Source: Diogma glabrata (taxonomy: Eukaryota > Arthropoda > Insecta > Diptera > Cylindrotomidae). Taken from it: 64,000 bases of DNA. The notes below the pieces were generated by a model, which was not told where the DNA came from, did no database searches, and worked only from the letters and a program-made list of their open reading frames with translations. Where the stretch lies: assembly GCA_963693315.1 (NCBI GenBank), contig OY856188.1:252317905-252381904 (forward strand), read 5' to 3'. The translations under genes and the position numbers were made by a program. This document shows, one piece after another, positions 1-14,439 of this stretch; positions within the stretch are counted from its first letter, which is position 1; each line of letters opens with the position of its first letter.

Positions 1-600
1 ATATTTCTATATTTCTATATTTCTATATTTCTATATTTCTGTATTTCTATATTTCTATATTTCTATATTTCTATATTTCTATAATTCTATATTTCTATAT
101 TTCTATAATTCTATATTTCTATAATTCTATATTTCTATATTTCTATATTTCTATATTTCTATATTTCTATATTTCTATTGTTCTATATTTCTATATTTCT
201 ATATTTCTATATTTCTATATTTCTATATTTCTATATTTCTATATTTCTATATTTCTATATTTCTATATTTCTATATTTCTATATTTCTATATTTCTATAT
301 TTCTATATTTCTATATTTCTATATTTCTATATTTCTATATTTCTGTATTTCTATATTTCTATATTTCTATATTTCTATATTTCTATATTTCTATATTTCT
401 ATATTTCTATATTTCTATATTTCTATATTTCTATATTTCTATATTTCTATATTTCTATATTTCTATATTTCTATATTTCTATATTTCTATATTTCTATAT
501 TTCTATATTTCTATATTTCTATATTTCTATATTTCTATATTTCTATATTTCTATATTTCTATATTTCTGTATTTCTATATTTCTATATTTCTATATTTCT
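1..600. repeat. 8-bp tandem array, unit ATATTTCT
   Basis: About 75 head-to-tail copies of ATATTTCT, nearly perfect, with rare variants such as ATAATTCT and GTATTTCT. The array is cut by the window edge, so its true length is unknown. Because 8 is not a multiple of 3, the reading frame repeats every 24 bases as eight residues, which creates long open frames that are not genes. It resembles a simple satellite. Confidence 0.97.
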
Positions 601-835
601 ATATTTCAATATTTCAATATTTCAATATGTCAATATTTCAATATTTCAATATTTTAGTATTTAAATATTTCAATATTTCAATATTTCAATATTTCAATAT
701 TTCAATATTTCAATATTTCAATATTTCAATATTTCAATATTTCAATATTTTAATATTTCAATATTTCAATATTGCAATATTTCAAAATTTTAATTTTCAG
801 TATTTCAATATTTCAGTTGATTCAATTGATTCAAT
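601..835. repeat. 8-bp tandem array, unit ATATTTCA
   Basis: The array continues without a break in phase, but the last base of the unit changes from T to A at about position 600. Copies are slightly more varied than to the left (ATATGTCA, ATATTTTA, ATATTGCA) and decay after about 780 into TTCAATTGATTCAA-like sequence. Open frames here are products of the repeat. Confidence 0.95.
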
Positions 836-1017
836 TTATTCAAATGTTTCTAAGGTTTCAATTTGCTCAATAGTTTCAAATTTTCCAACGCTGCCAATGT
901 TACACACATGAGGGATCACGTATTGCTGATTGGTGAGTTATCGTCACTTCAACGTACTACTGGGAATAGTAGGGAGGTGTCACTAGACATTGTAATATAC
1001 TGACGAATGAACTTTAT

Positions 1018-1125
1018 TCAGTCAACGATAGCACGCTCAATATTTGATATGGCATATTCGTTGATGATGGAATGATGTTGTTTGCTCGAAGAAATGAGCC
1101 TTTATATCACTCTATATGTGGAGTT
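1018..1125 (+). repeat. Rep-A dispersed repeat, copy 1
   Basis: Shares an ordered block with copies near 24.05-24.48 kb and 40.12-40.29 kb: a TCAACGA-type start, GATATGGCATATTCGTTGATG, then a TTGCTCGAAGAAATGAGCC-like end. Similarity is partial, as expected for an old dispersed element. The segment 930-1017 may also belong to it. No coding sequence seen. Confidence 0.55.
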
Positions 1126-1140
1126 CAATCGTTAAAAAAA

Positions 1141-1258
1141 ATATTTGCGTCCGTCAACACCTCAGAACGCATGTTGTTGTGGGATCTAGGTCTCAAAAAG
1201 TTATTATGTGTTGTTGTTTTGTTGTTTGTTACACAAAACATTTTATTTAGAAAAAAAG
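1141..1258 (+). mobile_element. NL1: 5'-truncated non-LTR retrotransposon 3' end, copy 1
   Basis: Matches the 3' coding end and 3' UTR of the better copy at 1720-1957: the pattern CAACACCTCAGAACGC, GTTGTTGTGGGA, a short C-terminal stretch, then TTATGTGTTGTTG and an A-rich end after CATTTTATTTAG. It sits directly after the Rep-A copy. Only the last few dozen codons are represented and the frame is not open as a retrotransposon ORF. Confidence 0.65.
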
Positions 1259-1719
1259 TTGCAAATGTTTTAATGTTTCAGTATTTCAATGTATAAATGT
1301 TATATAGAAGTGTGTTTTAAAAATTTCAATGATGAAATATTTGGTTCAAATGAAATATTTCATCTCAAATATTTCAAAAAATTTTACTGTTTCAAGTGTT
1401 AAAACTTTCAAATATGTTTAAAATATCTTCAGGAAAAGATTCAAATATTTTTAATGTTTCAAATGTTTAAAATGTTTATAGCAAATGTGTCAAATGTTTC
1501 AAACGTATGAAATATGTAAAATGTTTCAAATTTTTTAACATGCTTCCAAATATTTCGTTCCATTTTTACTGTTTCAAATGTTAGAAATGCTTCAAAAGTT
1601 TCAAACATTTAAAAATGTTTTCAGGAAAAGTTTTATTGTTTCAAATTTTTGAAATGTTTAAAATGTTTCTAGTTACAAATGTAAATTTTGAAAAATTTAA
1701 ATTGTTTCAAATTTTACAA

Positions 1720-1957
1720 AAGAGAGACTTCTTTGTCCGAACTGCGTACAAATGGAATAGTTTGCCGGAACACTTAGTCTCAGGTGGCTTCAACCCACAG
1801 ATGTTTAAAAAAAGCGTTAATCTACACCTCAGAACGCCAGTTGTTGTGGGACCCAGGTCTAGACCTAGGTCCTAAAAGGTATTTATGTGTTGTTGTGACA
1901 CATATTCTAAACCCTATTACACAACACATTTTATTAAAAAAAAAAAAAAAAAAAAAA
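1720..1957 (+). mobile_element. NL1: non-LTR retrotransposon 3' end with coding tail and poly(A)
   Basis: Encodes the C-terminal end of a non-LTR retrotransposon ORF2: FFVRTAYKWNSLPEHLV followed by a FKKSVNLHLRTP-like stretch, a pattern typical of the end of CR1/Jockey-type reverse transcriptase ORFs. A stop near 1873 is followed by a short 3' UTR (TGTGTTGTTGTGACACA) and about 20 A residues at 1938-1957. The copy is inserted in the satellite: the sequence to its left ends as TTTTACAAA, a word that in intact satellite units runs on into TTTTTCCAAATATTGAAAATG. It is the best-preserved of five copies in the window and shows that the family is retrotransposed. Clade is not assigned. Confidence 0.8.
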
Positions 1958-1959
1958 AT

Positions 1960-4010
1960 TATTGAAAATGTTTGGAATTTCAAAGAACTTCGGATATGAT
2001 CGAAATGTTTAAAATGCGTATGTTTGAAGTGTCTCAAATGTTTGAAATTTTTCAAAAGATTCAATTGTTTCAAATATTTTTACTGTTTCAAATGTTAGAA
2101 ATATTTCAAAAGTTTCAAACATTTAAAAATGTTTCCAGGAAAAGTTTTATTGTTTCAAATTTTTGAAATGTTTAAAATGTTTCTAGTTACAAATGTAAAT
2201 TTTGAAAAATTTAAATTGTTTCAAATTTTACAAAATTTTTCCAAATATTGAAAATGTTTGGAATTTCAAAGAACTTCGGATATGATCGAAATGTTTAAAA
2301 TGCGTATGTTTGAAGTGTCTCAAATGTTTGAAATTTTTCAAAAGATTCAATTGTTTCAAATATTTTTACTGTTTCAAATGTTAGAAATGTTTCAAAAGTT
2401 TCAAACATTTAAAAATGTTTTCAGGAAAAGTTTTACTGTTTCAAATTTTTGAAATGTTTAAAATGTTTCTAGTTGTAAAAATTTGTAATTGCAAATGTAA
2501 AATTTGAAAAATTAAAATTGTTTCAAATTTTACAAAATTTTTCCAAATATTTTAAATTTTTGAAATTTTAAAAAACTTCGGAAATGATCGAAAGGTTTAA
2601 ATTGCATATGTTTGAAGTGTTTCAAATGTTTGAAATTTTTCAAAAGATTCAATTGTGTCAAATATTTTTACTGTTTCAAATGTTAGAAATGTTTCAAAAG
2701 TTTCAAACATTTAAAAATGTTTCTAGTTTCAAATGTTTCAAATGTAAAATTTGAAAAATTAAAATTGTTTCAAATTTTACAAAATTTTTCCAAATATTTA
2801 AAATGTTTGAAATTTTAAGGAACTTCGGATATGATCGAAATGTTTAATATGCGTATGTTTGAAGTGTCTCAAATGGTTGAAATTTTTCAAAAGTTTCAAT
2901 TGTTTCAAATATTTTTACTGTTTCAAATGTTAGAAAAAATGTTTCAAAAGTTTCAAACATTTAAAAATGTTTTGAGGAAAAGTTTTACTGTTTCAAATTT
3001 TTGAAATGTTTAAAATGTTTCTAGTTTGAAATGTTTCAGATGTAAAATTTGAAAAATTAAAATTGTTTCAAATTTTACAAAATTTTTCCAAATATATTTA
3101 AAATGTTTAAAATTTTAAAGAACGTCGGATATGATCGAAATGTTTAAAATGCGTATGTCTGAAGTGTCTCAAATATTTGAAATTTTTCAAAAGTTTCAAT
3201 TGTTTCAAATATTTTTGCTGTTTCAAATGTTAGAAATGTTCCAAAAGTTTAAAATAATTAAACTGTTCCCAGTCGATTTTTCAAGAGTTTCAAATGTTTC
3301 AAATGTCTATTTCTTAAAAATGTTTTAAAAGTTTCAAATATTTTAAAATTTTAAAAATAATTTTCAAATACTTTTAAAATTTCAAATTGTTCAAATATTT
3401 TAAATGTTTCTGGCAAATGTTTCAAATATTTTTACTGTTTTAAATGTTAGAAATGTATCAAAAGTTTTAAATATTAAAATGTTTTCACCAAATTTTTCAA
3501 GTATTTGAAATGTTTTAAATGTTTCAAAAATTTCAATTATTTCCAACGTTAAAATGTTTCTAGTTTCAAATTTAAAATTTGAAAAATTGAAATTGTTTCA
3601 AATTTTACAAAATTTTTCCAAATATTTTAAATTTTTGAAATTTTAAAGAACTTCGGAAATGATCGAAGTGTTTAAAATGCATATGTTTGACGTGTCTCAG
3701 ATGTTTCAATTGTTTCAAATATTTTTACTTTTTCAAATGTTAGACATATTTTAAAAGTTTCAAACATTTAAAATGTTTTCAGGAAAAGTTTTATTGTTTC
3801 AAATGTTTAAAATGTTCCTAGTTTCAAATGTTTAAAATTTAAAACTAGAAAAATTGAAAATTGTTTCAAATTTTACAAAATTTTTCCAGATATTTAAAAT
3901 GTTTGAAATTTTAAAGAACTTCGGTTCTTTCTGTTTGAAGTGTCTCAAATGTTTGAAATTTTTCAAAAGTTTCAATTGTTTCATATATTTTTACTGTTTC
4001 AAATGTAAGA
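1960..4010. repeat. Higher-order satellite repeat, about 250-300 bp period
   Basis: A landmark AACTTCGGATATGATCGAAA recurs, exact or with small changes, at about 1987, 2273, 2575, 2821, 3121, 3650 and 3914. The first two units (286 bp apart) are almost identical over their length; later ones are more diverged and lose or gain pieces. Within each unit the same ordered blocks follow: TTTTTACTGTTTCAAATG, AAAAATGTTT and GTTTCAAATTTTACAAAA. Confidence 0.85.
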
Positions 4011-5039
4011 AATGTTTCAAAAGTTTAAAATAATTAAAATGTTTCCAGCAAATTTTTCAAGCGTTTCAAATATTTTTGATGTTTCAACTCTTTCTGATGT
4101 TTCAAATGTATTTAATGTTTCAAAAATTTCAATTGATTCAATCATTTCAAATGTTTCAAATATTTTTCAGGTTTCAAATGTTAAAAATGTTTAAAAGTTT
4201 CAAATATGTAAAATGTTTTAAAAATAAGTTTCTAATACTTTTAATCTTTCAAATTTTTTCAAATATTTAAAATGTGTCTAGCAAATGTTTCAAATATGTT
4301 AAATGTTTCTAATGTATCAAATGTTTCTAAAATTTCAAATATTTCAAACCCCCTAAAAGTTTCAAATATTTTAACTGTTTCAAATATTAGAAATGTTTCA
4401 AAAGTTTAAAATATTTAAAATGTTTTCACCAAAATTTTCAAGCGTTTCAAATGTTTCTGATGTTTAAAATGTTTTGATTGTTTTAAATGTTTCAAAAATT
4501 TCAATCGTTTCAAATGTTTAATATATTTTTACTGTTTCAAATGTTAGAAATGTTTTAAAAGTTTCAAATATTTAAAATGTTTTCAGAAAAAGCTTTATTG
4601 TTTCAAATTTCTCAAATGTTTAAAATGTTTCTAGCAAACGTTTCAAATATAAATGTTTCAAATTTTACAAAGTTTTTCCAAATATTTAAAATGTTTGAAA
4701 TTTTTCAAACGTTTCAGAAACTTCAATTATTTTTACTGTTTCAAATGTTAGAAATATTTCAAAGGTTTCAAATATTCAAAATGTTGCAAATGTTTCAAAT
4801 GTTTCAAATGTATAAAACGTTTTCAATGTTTCAAATATTTTTACTGTTTCATATATTAGAATGTATAAAAAGTTTCAAAGATTTAAAATGTTTCTTGCGA
4901 ATGTTTCAAGTGTTTTAAATGTTTCAAATAATGTTAATGTTTTAAAAGTATAAAATGTTTCAAAAGGTTAAAATATTTCAAATGTTTCAAATGTTTCTAG
5001 CAATGTGTCACATGTTACAAATATTTAAATGAAACTCCC

Positions 5040-8000
5040 TGCCTTGCTAAGTGATTCGGTTAATTTTTAAAAATTCAAATCTAATATCCATCGTTACCAT
5101 CGCGATCATTGACTTCGTTACAAATTTTTCCAAAGTTTTAAATGCTTAAAATTTTCAAGTATTTAAAATGTTTGAATGTTTCACACATAAAAGTATTTAA
5201 AATATTTTATACTGCTGTGTTAAATGTTTTGAGTGCTTGATAGAACTGAATGTTCTATTTTGTTTAAGCATTTTAATACGTTTACAGTTAGTGTCCGTTG
5301 TTGAATAGTTTTATTAACCTTCAGTATTTCAAACCTTTCAAGTGTGACCATATACTTTATTTAGTATAAGCTTGTACAACAAATTTTTGCTCTACATGTA
5401 TATAAAAAGAAATGATAATAGTAGAATAAAAAAATCCATTTCACAATTACGTGAATTCAACCAATTATATTACATATTATAAAATTCAATTAATTTATAA
5501 TACTATAAATTAAAAATAATGTAATTATTTTTTTTTATTATATCAAAAACCTAATTACCTCGACATATAAAGTATAAAGTATATTTCCTCCATTTCAATT
5601 GTTTTGATGTATATTTTATTTTGTTATTTCTTTAAACAATCTTGACTTAGTTGAAAATTTTATATTATATTTATATTTTCTTTGTTATAATATAATTGTG
5701 TTGATTATGAATGATGACTGGTTACTGAATTTTATCCATATCCAAAAATTAATCCAATAAAGTATATTTTGATTAAATTAAAAACCACATCACTGTTTTT
5801 GTTTCTCTTAAATTTAAAACTAACAAACTTTCAGTTCAAATTTTAAAATTAATTCACAAAAGAAGATAAAACGATAATAAGGATAATCTTTAATCTTTTT
5901 TCTTAGCTTAAGACCGTTTTCTTTTAAAACAAAAAAATCGATAATGTTCTTTTATATTAAGAATATGAGATTTATTATTTTACACCACTATATTATAAAA
6001 CGGTGTCAAGTAACTAACTGGCATTTAAAACACGTAAGAACTGTTTTATATATTGCAATAACATTTTATATATAAACATTACATTTATACATAATACATA
6101 TATGTATATATAGAACGGGGGAAAACAATTAAAAAAAATTATAATTTATATTATTATTGTTAAATGTAACTTTTATGAAAAACAACACTTAACTTATGCA
6201 TTAATAGCACAATGGCACAAGGTGTTTTTTTTACCAACTTTTTTATATTTCTTAATGAAAATAATTTTCGAGGAAAATTAACAATTAAGAAATAATTTAA
6301 CAATTATTGTTAATATATAAAAAATCAAAAAACTGTTAACTACAAAATCACAAATATATTTATATTTTATTATTAAAAATAAAAATAAAATTATGTGAAT
6401 ATAACTGATAATTTTTTGTTTTGAAATTAAGACAATCGCGAAATGATCATGTGAATTGTTTAAATCAAAATAAATTATTTAAGTTTTTAACGTTTTTTTT
6501 TTGTTGGCTCCGGTTCTGCTCTTCGAAGAAAGACATTGAATGCAAAATAGTAGGGACTTCATATGTTGTATAAAAAGTGGTAGAGGTAAAGCAATGGTAA
6601 TATAAATTTTAAAAAGAGGTAAAGAACAATAAACTTAGGAAAGAGATCTTGATGAGAATATAGAAGAAAAAAAATATTTTGCCACGAAATTTAAAGTTGG
6701 TTGGATACAAGAAAATTTCTTTTTTTCTTGGTAATATGATAGAGTAATAATAATAAAAACAGTAATCAATAAACTTTAAATGTTAATATTTTTTGGGTGA
6801 GTTTTATTAGAGTAACTGAAGGTCTACGTTATTGAAGTCTAGGGGTCATGGTTTTTATGTATTACATCATTACGTAAAATGAGATGAATCATATTTTTGT
6901 AACTAAGTCATCGAATCTAACGGTTTGGAGATTACGTTGGATTATTAAGAAATCCAGTTTTTAAAAAACATGTTAAAATCATTCATATTATATCATAGGT
7001 CAGTTTTTGATTTCCTTTATGTTAACTATTAAATAATTATAATTATAAACATATTTGATGACATAAGTTGTGTTGTAGATGATTTAACGGAAATAGATGT
7101 ACATAATTAATTTCCGATATAAATATTTTTGATTATAATAAATTTTATTTTTTTTTGTCAGATTATTATGATATTTATTGCAGCAGACCTGAATTGCAGC
7201 AATGATCGACTATTACGATTTCAAAAACAAAAATTTTTGTAATTCATTTTCCTTTGAATTCGGAAAATCAAAATTTATAATCAACGTTTAGAAACACGTA
7301 AAATTGATTGCGTTCTTTTATATTTGCATATGCAAAAATATTGTTACTCCATGAAATTAGACTAAAATTTATGATGTTTTTTTAATTATTTATTTATATT
7401 TTATTCAATGACCATTTAACTGATATATATGGATGGATGACTTCAATTGTTTAGAATTCCGAAAATCAATTATGTATGGAAAGTTGAATTAGTATTCTAA
7501 TAAAGGCTTTTTGGTTTAAACCCTAATATTTTTACATAAGGATAAATTAAGATTTATAAATGTTCAATGGTGAATTTTAATCTGGAAAACACTCAAATAC
7601 TCACTGATTATTCGTTGGTTATATAAAACTTATATAAATACAATATTTCCCACTTATGGAATTATAGAAAATCTTATTATAACATTCAAGTATTCGTGGA
7701 ATTAATCATCAAGGTTTTTAATAATTTTATGAATAAGACAAATATTTCTTAGTAATAGTCTTTACGTATAACCGCCATAAATAACCATTTTGACTTATAA
7801 AATTTAAGCGAAGACTCTGAACAATTTTTCAGTTCATTCAACTAAATTCTCATTTTTGCGGGTAAAATAAGTTCAATGGTATTACTTTGCTATGGAAATA
7901 AAATGGTTAGAAATTTCGTAATTAACAGTTTTTCCCATTTCCTTCAAAATCTTTAAGAAAAAATATATAATTATCAGAAATAAAAAGCCATTTTCTATAG

Positions 8001-11000
8001 TTAAAGTGCTATTTCTTAGAAATTTATTTATGGTAGTAACATCTTTTTATAAATAGAAAAAACGATGATTCAAAAGTTTCATTTTAAGTTTAATTGTTCG
8101 ATACTTTTTGTTCGACATATAATGATAAAAATATTTCAATTTTAATTTGTATAAGTCAGTGTATTTTATTTTAAAATCTTGTCTATATAGTTTTTCGCTT
8201 GAATTAGTTTTGCGGTTTGGTTACAGATTATGTCAAATTTCAGTAAAATTTTATTATTATTTTTGACACGTGTAGGTACTAAACATTTGATTAATCTGAA
8301 TATTCTGAACGCTATTGCTAAATATTCCAAACCTATTGCTCCACTTTAATTCATTATTTGTCTTCTTCTTCATATAAATTTTATGTCATTCCTTGATTAG
8401 TCGATTTCACAAGCCAAACATCAGAATCAAAATTTAAAAAATTTTGATCAGTTCAATTAAAGGGATCGTCCTTTTACTGAATAATCGTTTAGAGGTTCTT
8501 ACTCAAAAAATAATTAGAATTGGTTTAAAAAAATGTCTCAGGACCAGATATTTTTATAAGCAAAAAACAAACTTTTCTACTGCATATCCAACCATAACAA
8601 ATTTTGCAGCTTTGATCCTCAAATTCTGGCAGACCTATGCTAATTCCATGTAGGTGGACATATAATAACGAGACAAAATTTTAACACTTGTATTGATAGT
8701 GTCATACCGGTGGGTATTAGAAGGTATTTTATTTTCAGATCCAGCGAAAATAGATTTTTAAGCGACGTAAATACCCAAAATGTTCCATCGGCAGATTCAA
8801 CGGATTCAACGAATTGCAAAAAACTTTACAAATGTACTGTATTATATTATATGTATTATAAATTTAGGTATTTTTTTTGGAGTGGGAAAGGTTGTTGAAA
8901 GATGTGCCACATCTAAGGGATTCCGCTAGATTGTACAAATGCACAAATTGCTTTTTGTGGTTGCTAGGTAAATGTAAATGTGAAAAATCTATCATTATTC
9001 TGATAAAAATTAGTATGGATCTAATATAATCTTTTAAATATAAATGGTGACAAGTGCTAAAGCATTAAATACTTGTTCTTTTGTGTCACATACGAAGATT
9101 GCTTTTGTATGGCAACGGGCGCATAAGCTCTCATTTAAATGAGAATGTTTATGCATAAAATAAAACACAGCAATTGTTGTTAAAGTGTTTTTTTCAGTGT
9201 ATTAAATCGCAATTTAAAATAACATGCAACCAAATCGAAAACCAAACAAAAAATGTATGGTCGCCATAAATTTTGGAACGATATCCAGAGTCGTCCTTGT
9301 TTTTTGTTTTAAATATTCCTCTTTTTGTTTCGTAGCCATCAAAGAAAACACAAAATTTTGGCATTTAACATAGTTTATACTTATATCTGATTAATCAGAC
9401 CAAAAAGACATGAAAATGTTTTATTTAAATTATGGCTCACAATTTTCTTATAATCTTATATAAAACAAAACTTTAATTAATTCCAATTTATGTAACTGAT
9501 ATCCCAAATCAAAGTTAAAAACTATTCCAACTGTATGAATCAATATGTTTTTATACACCAACTTGGTGTTTTTAAAAAGGCTTTCTATTTATCTCTTTCG
9601 CTATGGTTTTCTTATTCAATTCAACAACAAAAGTTATCCCATAAATTGAAAATCTGTTGTAAAAAAACAAATGAAACAGACAAAGAAAAATTATTCAAAC
9701 CAAGCATCTCACACCATCAAATCATAACAATAAGGTTCTTTAAAATTCAATCAATTATTAATATTGCGAATATATTTTAGTTCAAACATCACTAAATGAA
9801 ACACCCTATAAATGATGGAAAGATCTGCGCAGAATCAATATACTCTATTTCGTTATCTGATCAACAAAAAAAAATATATTTGTTTCTTAATAAAAAAAAT
9901 AAAATAAAACAACAATCGATCATACTCCAAAATATAAGATCCGTTAATTGAGTTTGAATGAAATATATAAATTATGAAGAAATAATAAACTAAAAAATGA
10001 TTTTATTTATACAGTGAAACGTTATATACGATCAGATATTATTTATGAAATGATGCAAAGTTTTTAATGTGCTGACAGTTTTTTTTAGATTTTAAAAGAA
10101 AATGGTCACTGATCAGATTTTTGTTGGTCGTTACAAAGTGTCAAAATGTATATAGATGATGCAGATCCATCAAATAATACTGTCTGAGTGGAAGAAATCA
10201 TAACAAACCATTTTGGTTACAACCGGTACATGTGTATGTGTGAAAAATATACAAACCAAAAGCAAATTTTACATATTCACTATATACTACTATATATCGA
10301 CAGGAAAATGTTGATCTATACAAATTTCCTTTTTGAGGTATTTACATAACTGCGAAATTTAACAAATTTAATAAGACGGTTTGGATCCATCCAAAAATTT
10401 AGTTTTGTTTGAGAAATATCCAAAGTCAATAATAAATTTGTATCTCTACTTGAAAATCTTAGTCAATCCATCTCGTATTTCACATGTAATGGATAGTGAC
10501 AAATTTGACCTTGTTTGAAACACTCACGGTTCAATTCGAGTTGACTTATTTGTCGGACAAAATTTATGCATGCCTACTAATTCGAAAAGCTTTAACCACA
10601 CCAAATCAGGTCCTGCTTCGAAAGGAGTGTGTTAAATTTAAAAAAAAATAGATGGTGCTGGCTCTATTATGCATTTAGTTTTTGCTGTTGAAAACAATCA
10701 AATCTAGAGGGTTTGACCGTTTGTTGGGTTACAGAACTAGCAACAGAATTGTATTTTAGATAGAGAAAATATTGAAATCGATTGTCCGTACTTATATATT
10801 AAAAAATTTTGAAAATCCAGACCATTTCTGTTGGACCCATAATTTTTAAAAACCTCTCTCCTATTTCGTTTTATTATCAAGCAGAAACGCAAAATCGATT
10901 GATTAAGACTCCAATTTTTTAACACACCGCTATACAGTTTTTAATTTTTCTCTCAATTTCCCGATTTTAAATCTCTGCTAAATTAATCTTCTGCGTCAGA

Positions 11001-12219
11001 AAATGGACCAAACTGGCCATCAATCATTCCATCTATTTGTATAAAATTTTGACTTTGGATTTTCTACAACAATATAAAATTATTGACTCGAGAACTACCA
11101 AAGGGAAACAAAAATTCTCAAAATAATGCAAAACTAATCTCGAGAAACGAGACTCAGAAAAGTTCTTGAAATCTCCGAATGTTCGATCACAATCACTACG
11201 CGTGAGTCATCAAAAATCTAATGTTTCTTTTTTAATGAAGAAAATTCCCCATTTGAATGTTTCAAATTATAGCAAATAAAATTTATAACGACATTCTTAA
11301 CATCGGTATTGAATGCTATACCAGCATGCGAGATAACTCTTAATTATTGAATCTCTTATGAATTTGAATGAGTTACTTACTGATCACCACAAGCTAGTTT
11401 CGAAATTCAACTAGACATGATAATAAATCTTTGTTTGTCGATCGTTTGTACCTAAGGACAATTGATTCCAGCATATCATTCAGATACAGAAGAAAATGAT
11501 GGATATCAACCAGCTATGATTATAATGTGTTGCTTGATTGCTTGAAAGCATGATCTTTGGATCTAATTTGATTATAATGTAACCAAAATAAATTTTCGGC
11601 ATAGTTGGTACATAATGGGTTACTTCAACACAAATTCATATCAATCTATAAACTGTTTATTTAGGACCTGAATTTAAATCAGTAATAAAAACAAACGGGT
11701 ATGTCTGTGGGTTGTTGGGAGAGTTACGGAAATGCAAGAGATCTTGATGAAACATTGGCATAGGATTCTTTTAACATTTTTTTCCATAGTTCTAGATCCC
11801 AACTTCTGTTCTATCACTTCTGATTAAATCTTGTATTTGCAGGTTTTAGGTCTTTATTCACACTACGAGTATTACCTAAAATTATGAAGAGACTTTCGTG
11901 AAACTTGAAAATTGGTTTCAATTACTATGAGGAAAAAAGTTATTGCTGTCTTTACGATAGAAAATAAAAAAATAAAATAAAAAGAAAAAAATTGGATTAA
12001 ATACTATGAGAAAAAAGATATAGCTAGAATGTACAAGTAACACGACTGCTAAGTTTTCACATTGTAAGATTTAAATCACTTCATATATTAAAAAACGCGA
12101 TTTTTAACTAATTGGTGTACAGCTAGAGTTGGCCCTTTTTTATTTTATTTGAGTCTTCTTTGGATTGCTAAAAATTTTATTCACAACTCACAAGCTAAAA
12201 TTTGATTATCTTTTATTTG
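5040..12219. other. AT-rich DNA with no gene recognised
   Basis: About 7.2 kb with only short open frames (the longest about 80 codons, at 9535-9780, biased to Lys, Ile, Leu and without any domain I know). No retrotransposon motif, tRNA-like fold or splice-supported exon chain was seen on either strand. It may be intron or intergenic DNA. Confidence 0.7.
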
Positions 12220-12350
12220 GTTCTTACTCCTAAGAGTGAAATTTTTATATTTATATTTCATTCCTTTGGCATTGAATACATTTTTATTGTTTTTAAATTC
12301 CATTTGCAGCAGAAGAAAATTAGTATTTTTTCGTCACACTTTCGATTAGT
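12220..12350 (+). repeat. Rep-B dispersed repeat, copy 1
   Basis: Contains TTCTTACTCCTAAGAGTGAA and then TTTGCAGCAGAAGAAAATTA with a following TTTCGTCA. The same words in the same order occur at 57.6-57.9 kb, and the second block occurs at 19.78 kb. Non-coding; class unknown. Confidence 0.5.
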
Positions 12351-12410
12351 GTGGAGTATTGTTGTCTAGTTTGGGGGCGGCCATCGGTTTTCATCTAAAT
12401 ATTTTTTTTT

Positions 12411-12604
12411 AACCTCAAAAAATATTTTTTCTAACCTCAAAAAATATTTTTTCTAACCTCAAAAAATATTTTTTCTAACCTCAAAAAATATTTTTTCTAA
12501 CCTCAAAAAATATTTTTTCTAACCTCAAAAAATATTTTTTCTAACCTCAAAAAATTTTTCTAATCTCAAAAAATATTTTTTCTAACCTCAAAAAATATTT
12601 TTTC
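12411..12604. repeat. 22-bp tandem array ending in an assembly gap
   Basis: About nine copies of a 22-bp unit made of AACCTC followed by a self-complementary AAAAAATATTTTTT core and CT. One copy near 12549 is shortened and another begins AATCTC. The array runs directly into unknown bases, so copy number is a minimum. Confidence 0.95.
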
Positions 12605-12804
12605 NNNNNNNNNNNNNNNNNNNNNNNNNNNNNNNNNNNNNNNNNNNNNNNNNNNNNNNNNNNNNNNNNNNNNNNNNNNNNNNNNNNNNNNNNNNNNNNN
12701 NNNNNNNNNNNNNNNNNNNNNNNNNNNNNNNNNNNNNNNNNNNNNNNNNNNNNNNNNNNNNNNNNNNNNNNNNNNNNNNNNNNNNNNNNNNNNNNNNNNN
12801 NNNN
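12605..12804. other. Assembly gap, 200 N
   Basis: Exactly 200 unknown bases, probably a placeholder of fixed size, placed where the 22-bp array could not be assembled. A frame that crosses it is not a gene. Confidence 0.99.

Positions 12805-14439
<1,635 letters not shown>

Larger units (their letters stand above)
1260..5030. repeat. Degenerate TTTCAAATG-type satellite
   Basis: Dominated by short, imperfect repeats of TTTCAAATGTTTC-like words, in places with AAATATTT and TTAAAATG variants. A longer period lies on top of it (see the higher-order entry at 1960-4010). Several frames of 60-110 codons rich in Phe, Gln, Lys and Met occur; they follow the repeat and carry no recognisable domain, so I do not call them genes. 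The satellite fades after about 5030. Confidence 0.9.

Noticed and set aside
1..835. CRISPR-like regular array
   Set aside because: Eight-base units without spacers; eukaryotic satellite.
178..911. Long open frames of FYISIFLY and FQYFNISI repeats
   Set aside because: Direct translation of the 8-bp array; no stop because of unit composition.
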